A stretch of DNA of 64,000 nucleotides from an uncultured Halieaceae bacterium. GTDB lineage: Bacteria > Pseudomonadota > Gammaproteobacteria > Pseudomonadales > Halieaceae. The position numbers were made by a program, and so were the translations under genes. Numbering within the stretch: the stretch's first letter is position 1; each line of letters opens with the position of its first letter. Below the pieces are notes generated by a model. The model was given only the letters and a program-made list of their open reading frames with translations, did not search any database and was not told the DNA's origin. Positions 16,377 through 26,476 of this stretch are shown here, in pieces. Location of the stretch: the NCBI GenBank assembly GCA_938074045.1, contig CALJGI010000004.1, positions 1 to 64,000 on the forward strand, written 5' to 3'.

Positions 16377-17750
16377 GTGGCACAATTTGATTTGCTGGTA
16401 ATCGGCGCAGGCCCGGCCGGTGAGAAAGGCGCGGCTCAAGCGGCCTATTTTGGAAAGTCCGTCGGCATAGTTGAGGCGCATAGTGAACCCGGTGGCGCAA
16501 CAGTCCATACGGGAACACTGCCCAGTAAAACACTACGTGAAGCTGCTCTCTATCTCTCCGGTCATCGCAATCGGGAACTGTACGGCGTAGCCGTAGAACT
16601 AAACCGGGATACCACGCTAGCCACACTCCTGGATAGAAAAACTGCCATCAGCATGTCCGAGTCTGCTCGTATGCGCGACAACCTGGAAGGGCACGGTGTA
16701 GTGTATCTGCAGGGCCAGGCCCGCTTTATCGACAGACATACGGTGCAGGTGGGGGAAGAAACGCACAATGCTGACATCATTCTGATAGCTACAGGTTCGG
16801 AACCCTTTCGACCAGATACTATCGCCTTCGAATCCAACGCCATCCACGATACCGACGAAATTCTCGAAATCACCGAAATCCCAGAAAGCATGACCATCAT
16901 TGGCGCAGGCGTTATCGGCTGTGAGTATGCGTGCATGTTCGCTGCACTGGGGTGTGAGATAACGCTTGTTGATGCACGCTTGGGCGTGATGCCCTTTCTC
17001 GATCGCGAGATTGTAGAAAGACTTCAGATCGCAATGACCGACCTGGGTGTGAAGTTTCTGCTGGGTAAGGAATGGCAGAGCATTACCGATAACGGCTCAG
17101 GAATAGAGACCAGGTTTGCTGACGGGGACCGGTTAGTAAACGAGAACCTGTTATTCGCCGCGGGTCGTATGGGCCAAACCAGCGGTATGGGCCTCGAGGA
17201 TATCGGTCTGCCCCCCAATAAGCGCGGTCATATTGAAGTAAACGATAGATATCAAACCGCTGCCAAAAACATATTTGGCGCTGGCGATTGTATCGGGTTC
17301 CCAGGGCTGGCATCGACCGCGATGGAACAGGGCCGGGTGGCTATGTGTCACGCCTTTGGTTTCGAATACAAGAAGCTGATGTCCAATGTACTACCCTATG
17401 GCATCTATACAATTCCGGAGGTCAGCGCTGTGGGAGAGACCGAGGAATCCGCCCACGAAAATGGCATTGACTATGTAGTCGGTCGCAGCTTGTATCGAAA
17501 CAATGCGCGCGGAATGATCACTGGAGATCTCGAGGGTATTACCAAGCTCATTGTCCGCCGCGACGATCGGCGCATCATCGGGGTCCACGTCATCGGTGAA
17601 CGAGCAACTGAATTACTGCATATTGGTCAGGCTGCGATGATGGCAGGCGCCAGCGTAGACCTCTTCATCGATATGGTCTTTAATTTCCCGACTCTGGCCG
17701 AATCATACAAATACGCCGCCTACGATTGCCTGGGACAATTGCGCGGGTGA
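16377..17750 (+). CDS. sthA: Soluble pyridine nucleotide transhydrogenase
   Basis: This 457-residue flavoprotein belongs to the disulphide reductase family. The FAD motif is LLVIGAGPAGEKGA, the NAD(P) motif TIIGAGVIGCEYA, and the second FAD motif NIFGAGDCIGFPGLAS. The usual redox-active CxxxxC is replaced by TVHTGTLPSKTLRE, which is diagnostic of SthA. It transfers hydride between NADPH and NAD in the cytoplasm, lowering excess NADPH. The GTG start (16377) follows AGAGGCGAG. It is a single-gene unit between an unknown gene and an MFS transporter. Confidence 0.95.
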   Translation: MAQFDLLVIGAGPAGEKGAAQAAYFGKSVGIVEAHSEPGGATVHTGTLPSKTLREAALYLSGHRNRELYGVAVELNRDTTLATLLDRKTAISMSESARMRDNLEGHGVVYLQGQARFIDRHTVQVGEETHNADIILIATGSEPFRPDTIAFESNAIHDTDEILEITEIPESMTIIGAGVIGCEYACMFAALGCEITLVDARLGVMPFLDREIVERLQIAMTDLGVKFLLGKEWQSITDNGSGIETRFADGDRLVNENLLFAAGRMGQTSGMGLEDIGLPPNKRGHIEVNDRYQTAAKNIFGAGDCIGFPGLASTAMEQGRVAMCHAFGFEYKKLMSNVLPYGIYTIPEVSAVGETEESAHENGIDYVVGRSLYRNNARGMITGDLEGITKLIVRRDDRRIIGVHVIGERATELLHIGQAAMMAGASVDLFIDMVFNFPTLAESYKYAAYDCLGQLRG

Positions 17751-17851
17751 ACCTCACCTCAAAATGAGCGCATAAATACCTAAAATCGTGTTTGCCGATA
17801 TTGCTGCGCTGGGACTATTCTCCGCCCCGTCTACATCAGAGGCGCTTTGTC

Positions 17852-19093
17852 ATGACGGCACGCGCAATGTTCAAAATCTGGCCCCTGTTTTTTGGGCTTT
17901 CGCTCGTTGGTCTGGCGATCGGCGTGCAAGGAAGCCTATTGGGCGTACGTGCAGAGCTGGAAGGTTTTGAGGACCTCCAGATCGGCTTCCTGATGTCTGG
18001 CTATTTCGCAGGGTTCCTAGCCGGCTCGATGTTCGCCCCCAAACTGATTGAGCAGGTCGGTCACATCCGGGTTTTTGCTGCTGTATCCGCTATGGCGTCT
18101 GTCACCATCCTTGTACACGCATTATTTATCGAACCCTGGACCTGGACAATTATGCGCCTGCTCACCGGATTCGCATTCTCCTGTATCTATGTGGTCGCGG
18201 AGAGCTGGCTGAATAAGGCTGCCACCAACGAAACCCGCGGCCAGATTCTGGCTGTGTATATGAGCATCATGATGGGCGGAATCTGCGCTGGTCAGTTCAT
18301 GCTGAACTTGTCGGACCCTGGCTCCTTCACACTTTTCGCGTTGATTTCAGTCATGGTCAGCATAGCCGCTGTTCCTATCCTCATGACCGTCTTGAGTGCT
18401 CCACTTATTGAGGAGACCGAGCGCGTCAGTATCCGGCATCTTTGGAATCGAGCGCCCATGGGTGTGATGGGTCTAGTTCTCAGTCAATGGTGTGCCAGCG
18501 TGGTTTTCGGCATGGGAGCTGTGTACGCCACAAAATTGGGTCTGACGGTGTTAGAGGTGTCCTACTTTATGGGTTTTATGATGGGCGGCGGCATGGTGTT
18601 CCAAATGCCGCTGGGCAAGTTGTCTGACATCATAGATCGACGCTGGGTTATCGGTGGCGCCAGTCTTGTCGCCGTTGTGGTTGCTTTGTTGATCAGTCGC
18701 GAAACCCTCGCATCTGTCTGGCTGTATAGCCTGTTGTTCGTGTTTGGCGGATGCAGCATGTCGCTGTACTCCCTGGTGGTTGCTATCACAAATGATCACC
18801 TACGCCCGGCTGAAATCGTACCGGCAAGCGGCACCATGATTCTTATCTCGGGATTGGTCTCAATCACGGGCCCTATCTCCATCTCAATATGGATCAAAAC
18901 CTTCGGTCTTTCCGGGTTCTTCCCGGTTCTTGCGGTGTGCCTGTTGGTCCTGGGTATTATCAGTATCTATCGGGTTCTCACAATTCCCGCCCTCCCCCCC
19001 GAATATAAAACGCACTCCACTATTCAGGCAGCTGCCATCCCCGTGGGAACTGTTTTGCATCACGATGAGATGTTGCTGAAAGAGAATCTCTAG
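17852..19093 (+). CDS. MFS transporter
   Basis: This 413-residue protein has twelve predicted membrane helices. It contains typical MFS loops, including LGKLSDIIDRRWVIGGAS between helices 8 and 9, and an acidic helix-5 region FSCIYVVAESWLNKAA like the YcaD/sugar-efflux type. The ATG at 17852 follows AGAGG; an upstream in-frame start at 17792 would add 20 residues with no membrane character. The substrate is unknown and neighbours give no clear clue. It follows sthA by 101 bases without a visible terminator. Confidence 0.88.
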   Translation: MTARAMFKIWPLFFGLSLVGLAIGVQGSLLGVRAELEGFEDLQIGFLMSGYFAGFLAGSMFAPKLIEQVGHIRVFAAVSAMASVTILVHALFIEPWTWTIMRLLTGFAFSCIYVVAESWLNKAATNETRGQILAVYMSIMMGGICAGQFMLNLSDPGSFTLFALISVMVSIAAVPILMTVLSAPLIEETERVSIRHLWNRAPMGVMGLVLSQWCASVVFGMGAVYATKLGLTVLEVSYFMGFMMGGGMVFQMPLGKLSDIIDRRWVIGGASLVAVVVALLISRETLASVWLYSLLFVFGGCSMSLYSLVVAITNDHLRPAEIVPASGTMILISGLVSITGPISISIWIKTFGLSGFFPVLAVCLLVLGIISIYRVLTIPALPPEYKTHSTIQAAAIPVGTVLHHDEMLLKENL

Positions 19094-19194
19094 CCGGCAT
19101 GGAATCAGAGATAATATCGCCAGACAACTGCCAAAGTGAGAAGCACGATTTCATGGTGGGACTGCAGATATGGCTCAGATGGACTAAAATGGGA

Positions 19195-19230
19195 ATACAG
19201 ATACAGATACAGATACAGATACAGAAACAG
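19195..19230 (+). repeat. Tandem hexanucleotide repeat (ATACAG)5 plus AAACAG
   Basis: Five perfect copies of ATACAG (19195-19224) and one variant copy AAACAG (19225-19230) end 11 bases before the TTG start of the PKD lipoprotein gene. Copy-number change by slippage would alter the spacing of promoter or ribosome-site elements without touching the reading frame, since it is outside the coding region. Confidence 0.9.
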
Positions 19231-19241
19231 AGAGATTCACC

Positions 19242-22200
19242 TTGAAACGCGCACTGATCCTATTCTCACTATTACTGTTACAAGCGTGCAAACACCCACT
19301 CGCCATCATTGGCGAAGGTGATATTGTCGATCTGAATGGTACGTCCTTTGGCTGCATGCTCGATGATTTCCAGGCGGACCCTGAAATCTGTCTGAATAAT
19401 GAGGTGGTGGACACTGACTACTTCGTAAACTACGCGCCGATGCCTAAACCCGGTTGGCAGTTTGTCCGCTGGGACGGTATCTGTGGACACCTCTCCGAGG
19501 GCGACAACTGTCGCTTCGAGGTTACCCAACCCTTTGTGGCCTGGTTCGATCAGGAAGGGGTTGACACGTCCAGCTTCAAAATTACAGCGGTGTTCGAGCC
19601 GATACCAACGGTAGCGCCCACAGCCGATGCCGGCGCAGATCAATCAGTAGACGAAATGACCAACGTGCAACTGGACGGATCCAACAGTAGTGATGAAGAT
19701 GGTGGCATCGCAAGCTACCAATGGATTCAGACCAATGGGGCAAGCGTCACGCTAAATAACAGCGATACTGTGTCTCCGGATTTTCAAAGCCCCGAGCTTC
19801 AGGAGACGGAACTGCTCTCATTTCAATTGCAGGTAACTGACAACGATGGACTAACGGCCACAGATTCGGTAGATATATCCGTCAATCCGGTCAATGCTTC
19901 GCCGGTTGCTTCGGCGGGTGAAGACCAGACTGTCAATGAAATGTCTGTGGTTACCCTCGCCGGTAGTGGTGGAGACAGCGACGGCACAGTGAGTATCGCC
20001 TGGAGCCAGACCGATGGAACGCCGGTAGACCTGGACGACGCAACAAGCGCGACAACTTCATTTGCAGCGCCGCAATTAGTCGCACCAGAAACATTGATTT
20101 TCCAGCTCACTGTTACGGACAACGAAAATGTCAGCGCTACCGACCGGGTGTCGATTACTGTGGTCCCGGTTAATATCCCACCGTGGCCGAAGCAGGAGCT
20201 GATCAGACCATCGCTGAACAGAGTATCGTTATTCTCGATGGCATGGGCAGTACAGACGCCGACGGGACGTTGGTTTCCTACGCCTGGACCCAGCTGGCCG
20301 GACCCACTATAAGTCTTACTGGCAATGCATCTGCCCAGGCGAGCTTTACCGCACCCACAGTTACAGAGGTCACTAAACTCGTCTTCAGCCTGTTGGTGAC
20401 AGATAACGAAGGCGAAACCAATGCCGACGCTGTTGAAATTACTGTTACGCCAGTCAACCAACTGCCAATAGCCGATGCCGGACCTGACCAAATAGTGCTG
20501 GCTTCTTCTACGGTTTCCCTTAATGGGGGTTCAAGCTCGGATCTGGATGGAGCCATTGTCAGTTATACCTGGGCGCAAACACTGGGGCCTGCGGTCGCGC
20601 TGAGCGACACCAAAGCGGCAGAGACGGAGTTCACCACATTGGTCGCCACCGAGACTACCGAATTGACTTTTCTACTTACCGTGGTCGACAACGAGGGCGA
20701 GAGCAGTACCGATTCCGTCAACATTACCGTTGCGTCGTTTGATCCAGAAACCACGCCTATCTCAGCACTGGGCTTATCAACCAGCCTGTACAACTGCCTC
20801 TCAAATTTTGGCGCCCTGGAAGTGATCAACGACGTAGGCCCCCAGGTCAATTGTGACGATTTCGGACTAACCAGCCTCGATGGTATCGAGTTTTTTGCAG
20901 AGCAGATTGAAGAATTGAGTCTGGAAGACAATGATCTTGCGGACGACGATTTCGACGAAGCCTCCGATCCCATATACCAACTCATAAATCTTGAATACTT
21001 GGGAATTAGCGGTAACTGGGAGATTCGCCTTTCCGACACAGTCAACCTTATCTTTGATCTATTGCCCGATGCCATCATCGAAAATTCAAGACTGAACGCC
21101 GCGGGTGTGAACGTTGAGTTGATAGTCGAGATTGTGTTCGACTCGTCGGATGAACCTTTTTTCGAGTACTTTGGTGAAGCCATTGTGGAGGGCGTGAGGT
21201 TAAGAGGTCTGGAAAATGACAGTTTTGATAATTCGTCCGACCCACTTTACCTGTTCGGCGATTTAGCTGAGTTCTATCCTGTTCGAAATGGGTCCACCGC
21301 CCAGCTCACTTTCACCTCGGTGAGACCAGGCCTGGTTTGTGAGGACGAAGAATTTTCTATGATAGATGACGTGTACTTTGATGAACCCAGCTGCAGCCTG
21401 AACACGCTGGGTGAGTACACCATCACCTTGGGCGGTGGTGGATTTGATTCTGAAGGCAGGGAATCGGACGCCGTAGACGGCCTGGAGTTGGTATTTCAGG
21501 AGCAATTCCCCTACACGGATGATTTGGCTTCAGTATTGGATGGCACCATCTCGGCCGCCGTTGACTTTACCGGGGACTTCCCCCTGAATGAGGAACTGGC
21601 CATTTATCCCGGTTTTATCTGGGATAGTTTTTCAGCGCCAGACGGGGTCATGTGCGAACCAACACCAACAGTGACAATGGAAGATGGGATAACATTTGTA
21701 CTGCCATGTTCACAGAGCATCACGCATGGCGAGTCTGCACTCTATGGCGGTTCAACTCATATTACAGCGGGCAATCAACTCCATTACGAACTGCGCGTGA
21801 AAGAAGAACTGGATCTATCCGCCAGCGCGCTCGCCGACACGGACCACTTCATCCAGTTTATTGACCCTGTCGCGAATCCATCTCTCTCCGCGGGGGGTAA
21901 CAATTCACAGCTGGTAACCCTGGGTTCCATGGCTCCTCTGGCGGACGTCGAGGAATTGCTGGATATCACCCTGAGTGAAGACACTTATCTGGTGGGCATT
22001 CAGAATCTGAATACCACCCAGGATGGCAACTCGACTTTAGAAGTCCTGACTGACGGCTTCATGGCGCCGGGGCTTCGCCCCCTGCTACCAGTCGACTCGG
22101 TGTCAAATAGCTGGACGAATAGCAACGGCGGTGGCGACAAGTCGGACCCCACCACCCGTCTCGACAATCCGACTTACATACTCGAGATTGAATCAAGCGA

Positions 22201-22489
22201 TGGAGGTTCCGACGACTTCAGTGGCGCGTTGGTTAAAATTGACCTGGACTCCACCAAAGATACATACCTGATCGTTGCTGATTTTGAGCTGGATCTAGGT
22301 GGGAATCAGGTAATAGTCGGGGTGAATGATGACCGCGAACCCAACACACTAGGCTCAACAGTTTTCCTTCGCCTTGCACCCGGCAGCTATCGCATCACTG
22401 CGGCCACCTATAACGGCGCACAAAACGCAGACTATGAAATTACTGTAGTTTCATCTATGCCGGCGTTCACAACGTTGACGAAGGAGTAA
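19242..22489 (+). pseudogene. Large PKD-repeat surface lipoprotein, split by a one-base frameshift near 20183
   Basis: The reading starts at TTG 19242 with a lipoprotein signal (LILFSLLLLQAC, Cys16). A cysteine-containing domain (about residues 20-120) is followed by four PKD/Ig-like repeats, each opening with an ADAGADQ-like motif and closing with VTDNDG- or VTDNEG-like sequence. In the third repeat the frame breaks at 20181-20184: CCACCGTGGCC should read CCACCGGTGGCC to give NIPPVAEAGADQ. The +1 frame then continues from 20183 through the rest of the repeat, a fourth repeat, a leucine-rich-like segment and a beta-rich C-terminus to 22489. Restored length is about 1082 residues. It is an outer-membrane or secreted lipoprotein of unknown role; the break could be a sequencing error or a real mutation. 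Confidence 0.85.
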
Positions 22490-22735
22490 AAGTGTTGCCA
22501 ATATGACCGGAATGCGGTGGATAGATTTGGTCGAGGTGAGGGCAACACTAAATTTATATTAACTATATGATATGTGTGATATTTGATTTGTCATATATAC
22601 CCCATGAGCACCCCCATTATCTGCTTTAACCTAAGCCACTTATTTCAGTCTCCATTAAAGGGAGTAAGAGCAGGCGTGAGGAGGCACCAGAATCGATCAA
22701 CCCGCAGTGAGTGATGCTGGTACGAACCGAAACGA

Positions 22736-23542
22736 TTATTCCGCGTCAGTAATTTCCTGTAAATTTTCCGCGTAACATGCGTTGCAAAGCCCGTGAGAAA
22801 GTTTAATCGTCTTCTGTTTCTCCACGTACTGGTCCATGGAAATCCAGTTTTCGCTGTCCGGAGACTCTTTAACCTTTTTGCACCAGGCGCAAACAGACAG
22901 CATGTTTTCCAGGTTTTCTACCTGACTCAGTGCGTCTTCCAGTTCCCGGTTCTTGTCCCTGAGCTGCTGGTTCTGCCATTCCGACTCTTCAGAAAGCTGG
23001 CTAAGCCTTTGCATCAGCCTGGAGTGCACAAGCAGCAAAACGCTGAACAAAACTACGACTGAAGTGGTTCGGCCAATCAGTGCAGAGACGCTGGTGATTT
23101 GCCCACTGGTTTGCGGAATGAGATCCAGGTAATGTGCAATAACAGCAAGAGTCAGCAGCAGTATAGTCAGGCCCACTATCTTATCGAAATACTTTTTGCC
23201 AAAGAGACTGATGGCAAACACGTTGCAAATGGCTAGCGCTAACGGTCCATTTCCAACCAGCCCCGCATTGGCCATCGTGAGTAATACGCCAACTGCACAA
23301 GAAAGCAGCAATAGTCCCAGCTTAATGGCGAAGGTAATTCTCTGCCTGAGCATAAAAAACGGAAGGAATAACAGCATTAGAACCACGATGATATAAAACC
23401 AGGCGGGGAGGATATTGTTGACTATGTTGTAAATCAAAATCAGCACATACAGCGGAACACAAAAGCTCATAACGCCAAGTGTATCGTCCACGATTCTGTT
23501 TCGGACTTCTTTCTCGGTTTTTGTGGCCAAATTCATCGTCAT
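22736..23542 (-). CDS. Membrane protein with coiled coil and C-terminal CxxC...CxxC domain
   Basis: This roughly 268-residue protein begins MTMNLATK (ATG 23542 with AGGG 8 bases upstream). It has about six membrane helices (residues 20-180), a coiled coil (SQLSEESEWQNQQLRDKNRE) and a C-terminal domain CAWCKKVKES...WISMDQYV...SHGLCNACYAE. That four-cysteine module with its SHGxC element is often attached to GGDEF or kinase signalling proteins and is likely to bind a metal or sense redox. Here no output domain follows it, so the protein may signal by interaction or be a truncated sensor. It stands alone after the PKD gene, on the other strand. Confidence 0.8.
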   Translation of the reverse strand: MTMNLATKTEKEVRNRIVDDTLGVMSFCVPLYVLILIYNIVNNILPAWFYIIVVLMLLFLPFFMLRQRITFAIKLGLLLLSCAVGVLLTMANAGLVGNGPLALAICNVFAISLFGKKYFDKIVGLTILLLTLAVIAHYLDLIPQTSGQITSVSALIGRTTSVVVLFSVLLLVHSRLMQRLSQLSEESEWQNQQLRDKNRELEDALSQVENLENMLSVCAWCKKVKESPDSENWISMDQYVEKQKTIKLSHGLCNACYAENLQEITDAE

Positions 23543-23839
23543 TGTTTGTGCCCTGAATACACAGCAAAAAACAGCTCTCAAATCCTGCGAGGTATAGTTC
23601 CCTACTCTATAGTAGTAGAATTACCCTCTGTAATTTCGCATCCCACTGGTAACAGAGGCTCCAGCATTTCCATCAGATCCTGCAAGAGATTGGTGTATCA
23701 TTATTAAAATGTCAATCATCGAATAGACTTTTAGTCTTCTCGTAAAACACTAAGCGGATTGTTTTCTAAACAATTTCCCACCGCCCCCCTACTTGATTTG
23801 CGTCCAACATTGATCCTCGAGGTGGTCGGAGACATTTCC
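23543..23839. other. Gene-free stretch, nothing recognised
   Basis: These 297 bases are A/T-richer than the surroundings. I see no convincing ORF, RNA gene or terminator. They mark the left side of the low-density accessory stretch that runs to the tRNA gene. Confidence 0.6.
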
Positions 23840-24199
23840 TCATTTCACTACCGGCCTTCCCTTGTCTAAGAGCGCATAAGCTAAACGATTGACCCGTACT
23901 CCTAGCACGTACTGATGCTGTGCAACGCGTGTCCATGGATCAAAGTAACCATCCCCATCCGACCAGGCATGCACTTCTAGTCGCACTCGGACATAGTTCG
24001 GAGCCAGGATGCCTGCATTGATGAAACCACCCCAAGGGAAGTATCTAGGGTAGTCCACATGATCCAATATACCTACGCTTTCGGCCTCAGTTGTGTCCGT
24101 GAGCACGATATTGCGATGGTTGAATTTGCGGAGTAGTGCTGGCATTGGTGTATGGAAACCCAGCACAGGGCTGGTGTGAAGTGTAAGGGAAGTGAGCAT
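23840..24199 (-). CDS. Hypothetical protein, unrecognised
   Basis: This ORF of 119 residues has coding-like composition (FPWGGFINAGILAPNYVRVR, then HQYVLGVRVNRLAYALLDKG). There is no signal peptide or membrane helix; it looks beta-rich. A later start at the Met of MPALLRKF is possible. It shares its start region with a plus-strand ORF (24192-24500), so at most one is likely to be real; this one looks better. It lies in an accessory stretch with an IS remnant. Confidence 0.4.
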   Translation of the reverse strand: MLTSLTLHTSPVLGFHTPMPALLRKFNHRNIVLTDTTEAESVGILDHVDYPRYFPWGGFINAGILAPNYVRVRLEVHAWSDGDGYFDPWTRVAQHQYVLGVRVNRLAYALLDKGRPVVK

Positions 24200-24500
24200 G
24201 TCGCTTAGAAGAAGTGGCGGTCAAAAAGGCACTCGATATTTGACACTCACGCTATTGTTGGACGACAGGAAAAAACGACTCACTTCAGCCGTTCAAGATG
24301 ATGTCCTTTATGATGATACACTACGAGCACCGAACCACCCGGTCGAAGATATACTCAACATGAAAAACTTATTGGAACGACGCTGTCGTGGAATCGGCTT
24401 TATGTATTTCGTAGTGCTGACTACACAGCAATACCAAGTTTTCGAGATACACATACACTATAGCTCCTATAGGAACTGCGCCAATGGAATCCAGCTTTGA
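24192..24500 (+). CDS. Doubtful hypothetical ORF
   Basis: These 102 codons run from a GTG, with a basic and hydrophobic mixture (RYLTLTLLLDDRKKRL). It overlaps the start of the minus-strand ORF by 8 bases and the next plus-strand gene by 17. No family is recognised and composition is not clearly coding. It is reported only because it fills the gap in a degenerate region. Confidence 0.2.
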   Translation: MSMSLRRSGGQKGTRYLTLTLLLDDRKKRLTSAVQDDVLYDDTLRAPNHPVEDILNMKNLLERRCRGIGFMYFVVLTTQQYQVFEIHIHYSSYRNCANGIQL

Positions 24501-24981
24501 TGTGCTCTCTTTGCTTGCTGAAATTCTGGTGGCGTTTGTTGCGTTTGCGGCTATTGTCGCTTCGCTCCGTGTGAGTTTTGGGGAAGTACTCAGTGACTTC
24601 CAAAAACTTCTTGTTCAATTTTTCACGGTAAGCGGGTTGATTGGAGTGAGCATCGTGATACTGCCAATTGTTCTCGCAGAATTCTTGACCAATGAGGAAC
24701 TCATAGTACGTTATACGATGTTCTACATACTTGCCACTTCGGCTGTGTACCTGTTCTGGTATCTGTGGAGTCGAATAAAAATTAAGGCTCCAACGCCACT
24801 GGTTAGCGCGCTCGTAATGATCGGGTACTTCGTCTGGTCACCAATACTAATATTGACGGCACTGGGGATAGTATTTACTCCTACGTTGGGACTCGTTGCG
24901 GCCTACGGCTTTTGGGTTTTAATTACCAGCGTGGCAATCTTCATTTATTTTCTATACGAGTTTATACATCCTGGAGAGTGA
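24484..24981 (+). CDS. Small integral membrane protein, unknown function
   Basis: This 165-residue protein has about five hydrophobic helices (LLAEILVAFVAFAAIVASLR, VSGLIGVSIVILPIVLAEFL, MFYILATSAVYLFWYLW, ALVMIGYFVWSPILILTALG, FWVLITSVAIFIYFLYEF). AGGAAC lies about 8 bases before the ATG. The regular amphipathic pattern and absence of interruptions argue for a real gene. No motif identifies a transport or enzyme activity. It is an orphan in the accessory stretch, with no partner to suggest a role. Confidence 0.65.
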   Translation: MESSFDVLSLLAEILVAFVAFAAIVASLRVSFGEVLSDFQKLLVQFFTVSGLIGVSIVILPIVLAEFLTNEELIVRYTMFYILATSAVYLFWYLWSRIKIKAPTPLVSALVMIGYFVWSPILILTALGIVFTPTLGLVAAYGFWVLITSVAIFIYFLYEFIHPGE

Positions 24982-25180
24982 TAGTGTTGAGGACGGCAGT
25001 TTCTCATCAAGTAACCTACACCCAACGTGGGAGAGCTCATTGGGATTGAGCTTAATATATGGTCTGGCGGTAGATTGTGGTTTCTGGCCACCCTGTCCCG
25101 TCAGCCACGATGGTACTAAATGACCTGATTCACTAAGAGATACATCTGCTACTGTTAAACTGAAGTACAGGAATATCATC

Positions 25181-25355
25181 ATGAGCATGTCAAACACCGA
25201 AAAATCGGTCAATGATATCCGTAGTAACACCCGACGCAAGTTCTCTACCGAGGAGAAGATTTGTATCGTCCTGGATGGCCTTCGAGGCGGGAGTTCGATA
25301 GCGCAACTGTGTCAGCGCGAGGGTATCAATCCCAACTTGTATTACCGCTGGAGCA
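25181..25355 (+). pseudogene. IS3-family transposase OrfA fragment
   Basis: The first 58 codons encode the N-terminal helix-turn-helix of IS3/IS911-type OrfA: RRKFSTEEKICIVLDGLRGG, then SIAQLCQREGINPNLYYRWS. Intact proteins continue with a leucine zipper and overlap an OrfB carrying the DDE domain. Here homology stops after YYRWSN at about 25355 and unrelated sequence follows; no OrfB is present. It is a dead remnant and gives the best sign that this stretch was acquired or rearranged. Confidence 0.8.
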
Positions 25356-25490
25356 ATGATTCACCCCAATCATATCCACAAAGAGCTTAGAGACTACTTG
25401 GAACTACAAGGACACGAATATGATCTCCGGTTCCCTTTTATGGACACCGAGGATTTCGACTTTTTTAATCCTTCCAAGTCGACTTCTTGA
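25356..25490 (+). CDS. Small ORF, 44 residues, unrecognised
   Basis: An ATG at 25356 follows directly on the transposase homology break. It opens an acidic 44-residue frame (MIHPNHIHKELRDYLELQGH, ending DFDFFNPSKSTS). The stop overlaps the TTG of the next small ORF. It may be the edge of an older gene cut by the IS element rather than a functional gene. Confidence 0.25.
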   Translation: MIHPNHIHKELRDYLELQGHEYDLRFPFMDTEDFDFFNPSKSTS

Positions 25491-25741
25491 TAGACTGTCC
25501 TGCAAGATATGAGCTATCACACGGCGATATCTACCATGTGAACTGGAAAATCGATATCGCAAATCAGACCGGGACCGGTATCGTAATTGATAGAGTGCTT
25601 GCGGTGAGCTACAACGGCGACTTTGATGGCGTTGCTGCTTACAGAATCAATGATTTCGGTTCTGTGTTAAATCTGGTTGGTGAGTGGGGAGGCAGCGACG
25701 GCAATTTCATAGAGGTTGAAACGCTGATCCGTAAGCAGTAG
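25487..25741 (+). CDS. Small hypothetical ORF
   Basis: This 84-residue frame runs from TTG 25487, overlapping the previous stop. Composition is coding-like and beta-rich (DIYHVNWKIDIANQTGTGIV, then DFGSVLNLVGEWGGSDGNFI). I recognise no family. It may be the C-terminal part of a broken gene whose N-terminal part was lost at the IS remnant. Confidence 0.35.
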   Translation: MIDCPARYELSHGDIYHVNWKIDIANQTGTGIVIDRVLAVSYNGDFDGVAAYRINDFGSVLNLVGEWGGSDGNFIEVETLIRKQ

Positions 25742-26002
25742 CCAACAATCGAGTCTTGGCAAGTTAAAACACAAGGTCGATTCACTGGTTACTTACAGGC
25801 TGGTCAGTGTCAGAAGACTGAGGAGATGACTCGACTGCTATCATTCTTATTTTCGTCTTCATATTATTTGTTATGTTTTGAAAAAAATATAAAATGGAAA
25901 CGTTATGTTTAGATTGATTTGATCGGCGTCATTTTCATTAGCACTCATAGGGTGCTCAACTCAAACCCCACTAAGATAACGAGTACGAGAGGTGCGACGC
26001 CA

Positions 26003-26476
26003 ATGAATCTTTTCACCAGTGAGAATCTTGTCTGGAAAAAATATCGGGAAGAAACGCACGGCTACCCCATAGACTACGCCGAGGCAATACTGGATGCGCG
26101 GTCAAATGGCCGGCTGGAAATATTGGTCAGGTGGGAGCCCGAATGCTACTGCCACTATCACCGGCATACAGCGGAAACCTCATCGCTGGTTATATCCGGT
26201 GAGCTTCACGTTACCGATATGGACCTGGATACCGGTGCGGAGAAATCGTCGCGGATACGCCCAGTTGGAGACTTTGTACACAAGGAACCGGGAGATGTGC
26301 ACATGGAACGTGGTGGTCCTGAAGGCGCATTGGTTTTCTTCAGCATTTACGCACCCGAGGACGATGGCAAACTAGCCGAAGCGTTGCATCGGGACGGTAG
26401 CATACTCAGCGTCGCCACTATGGAGAAAATTCTGACCCGGCAGAGCCACTCACATGGAAACGTTCAGGATGGCTGA
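26003..26476 (+). CDS. Cupin-domain protein
   Basis: This 157-residue single-domain cupin has motif 1 CHYHRHTAETSSLVISGELH (histidine cluster and Glu) and motif 2 PGDVHMERGGPEG, consistent with a divalent-metal barrel. The ATG at 26003 follows GAGAGG by about 10 bases; an upstream in-frame start at 25919 would add 28 residues outside the cupin. Such proteins include anti-sigma ChrR-like sensors and small dioxygenases; nothing here selects between them. It stands alone between remnant ORFs and the tRNA gene. Confidence 0.75.
   Translation: MNLFTSENLVWKKYREETHGYPIDYAEAILDARSNGRLEILVRWEPECYCHYHRHTAETSSLVISGELHVTDMDLDTGAEKSSRIRPVGDFVHKEPGDVHMERGGPEGALVFFSIYAPEDDGKLAEALHRDGSILSVATMEKILTRQSHSHGNVQDG

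Noticed and set aside
19823-20491. 222-codon minus-strand frame across the PKD frameshift
   Set aside because: Ser/Val-rich periodicity mirrors the PKD repeats on the other strand; not an independent gene.
20563-21183. 206-codon minus-strand frame within the PKD gene
   Set aside because: Serine-rich shadow of an acidic coding region; no start signal.
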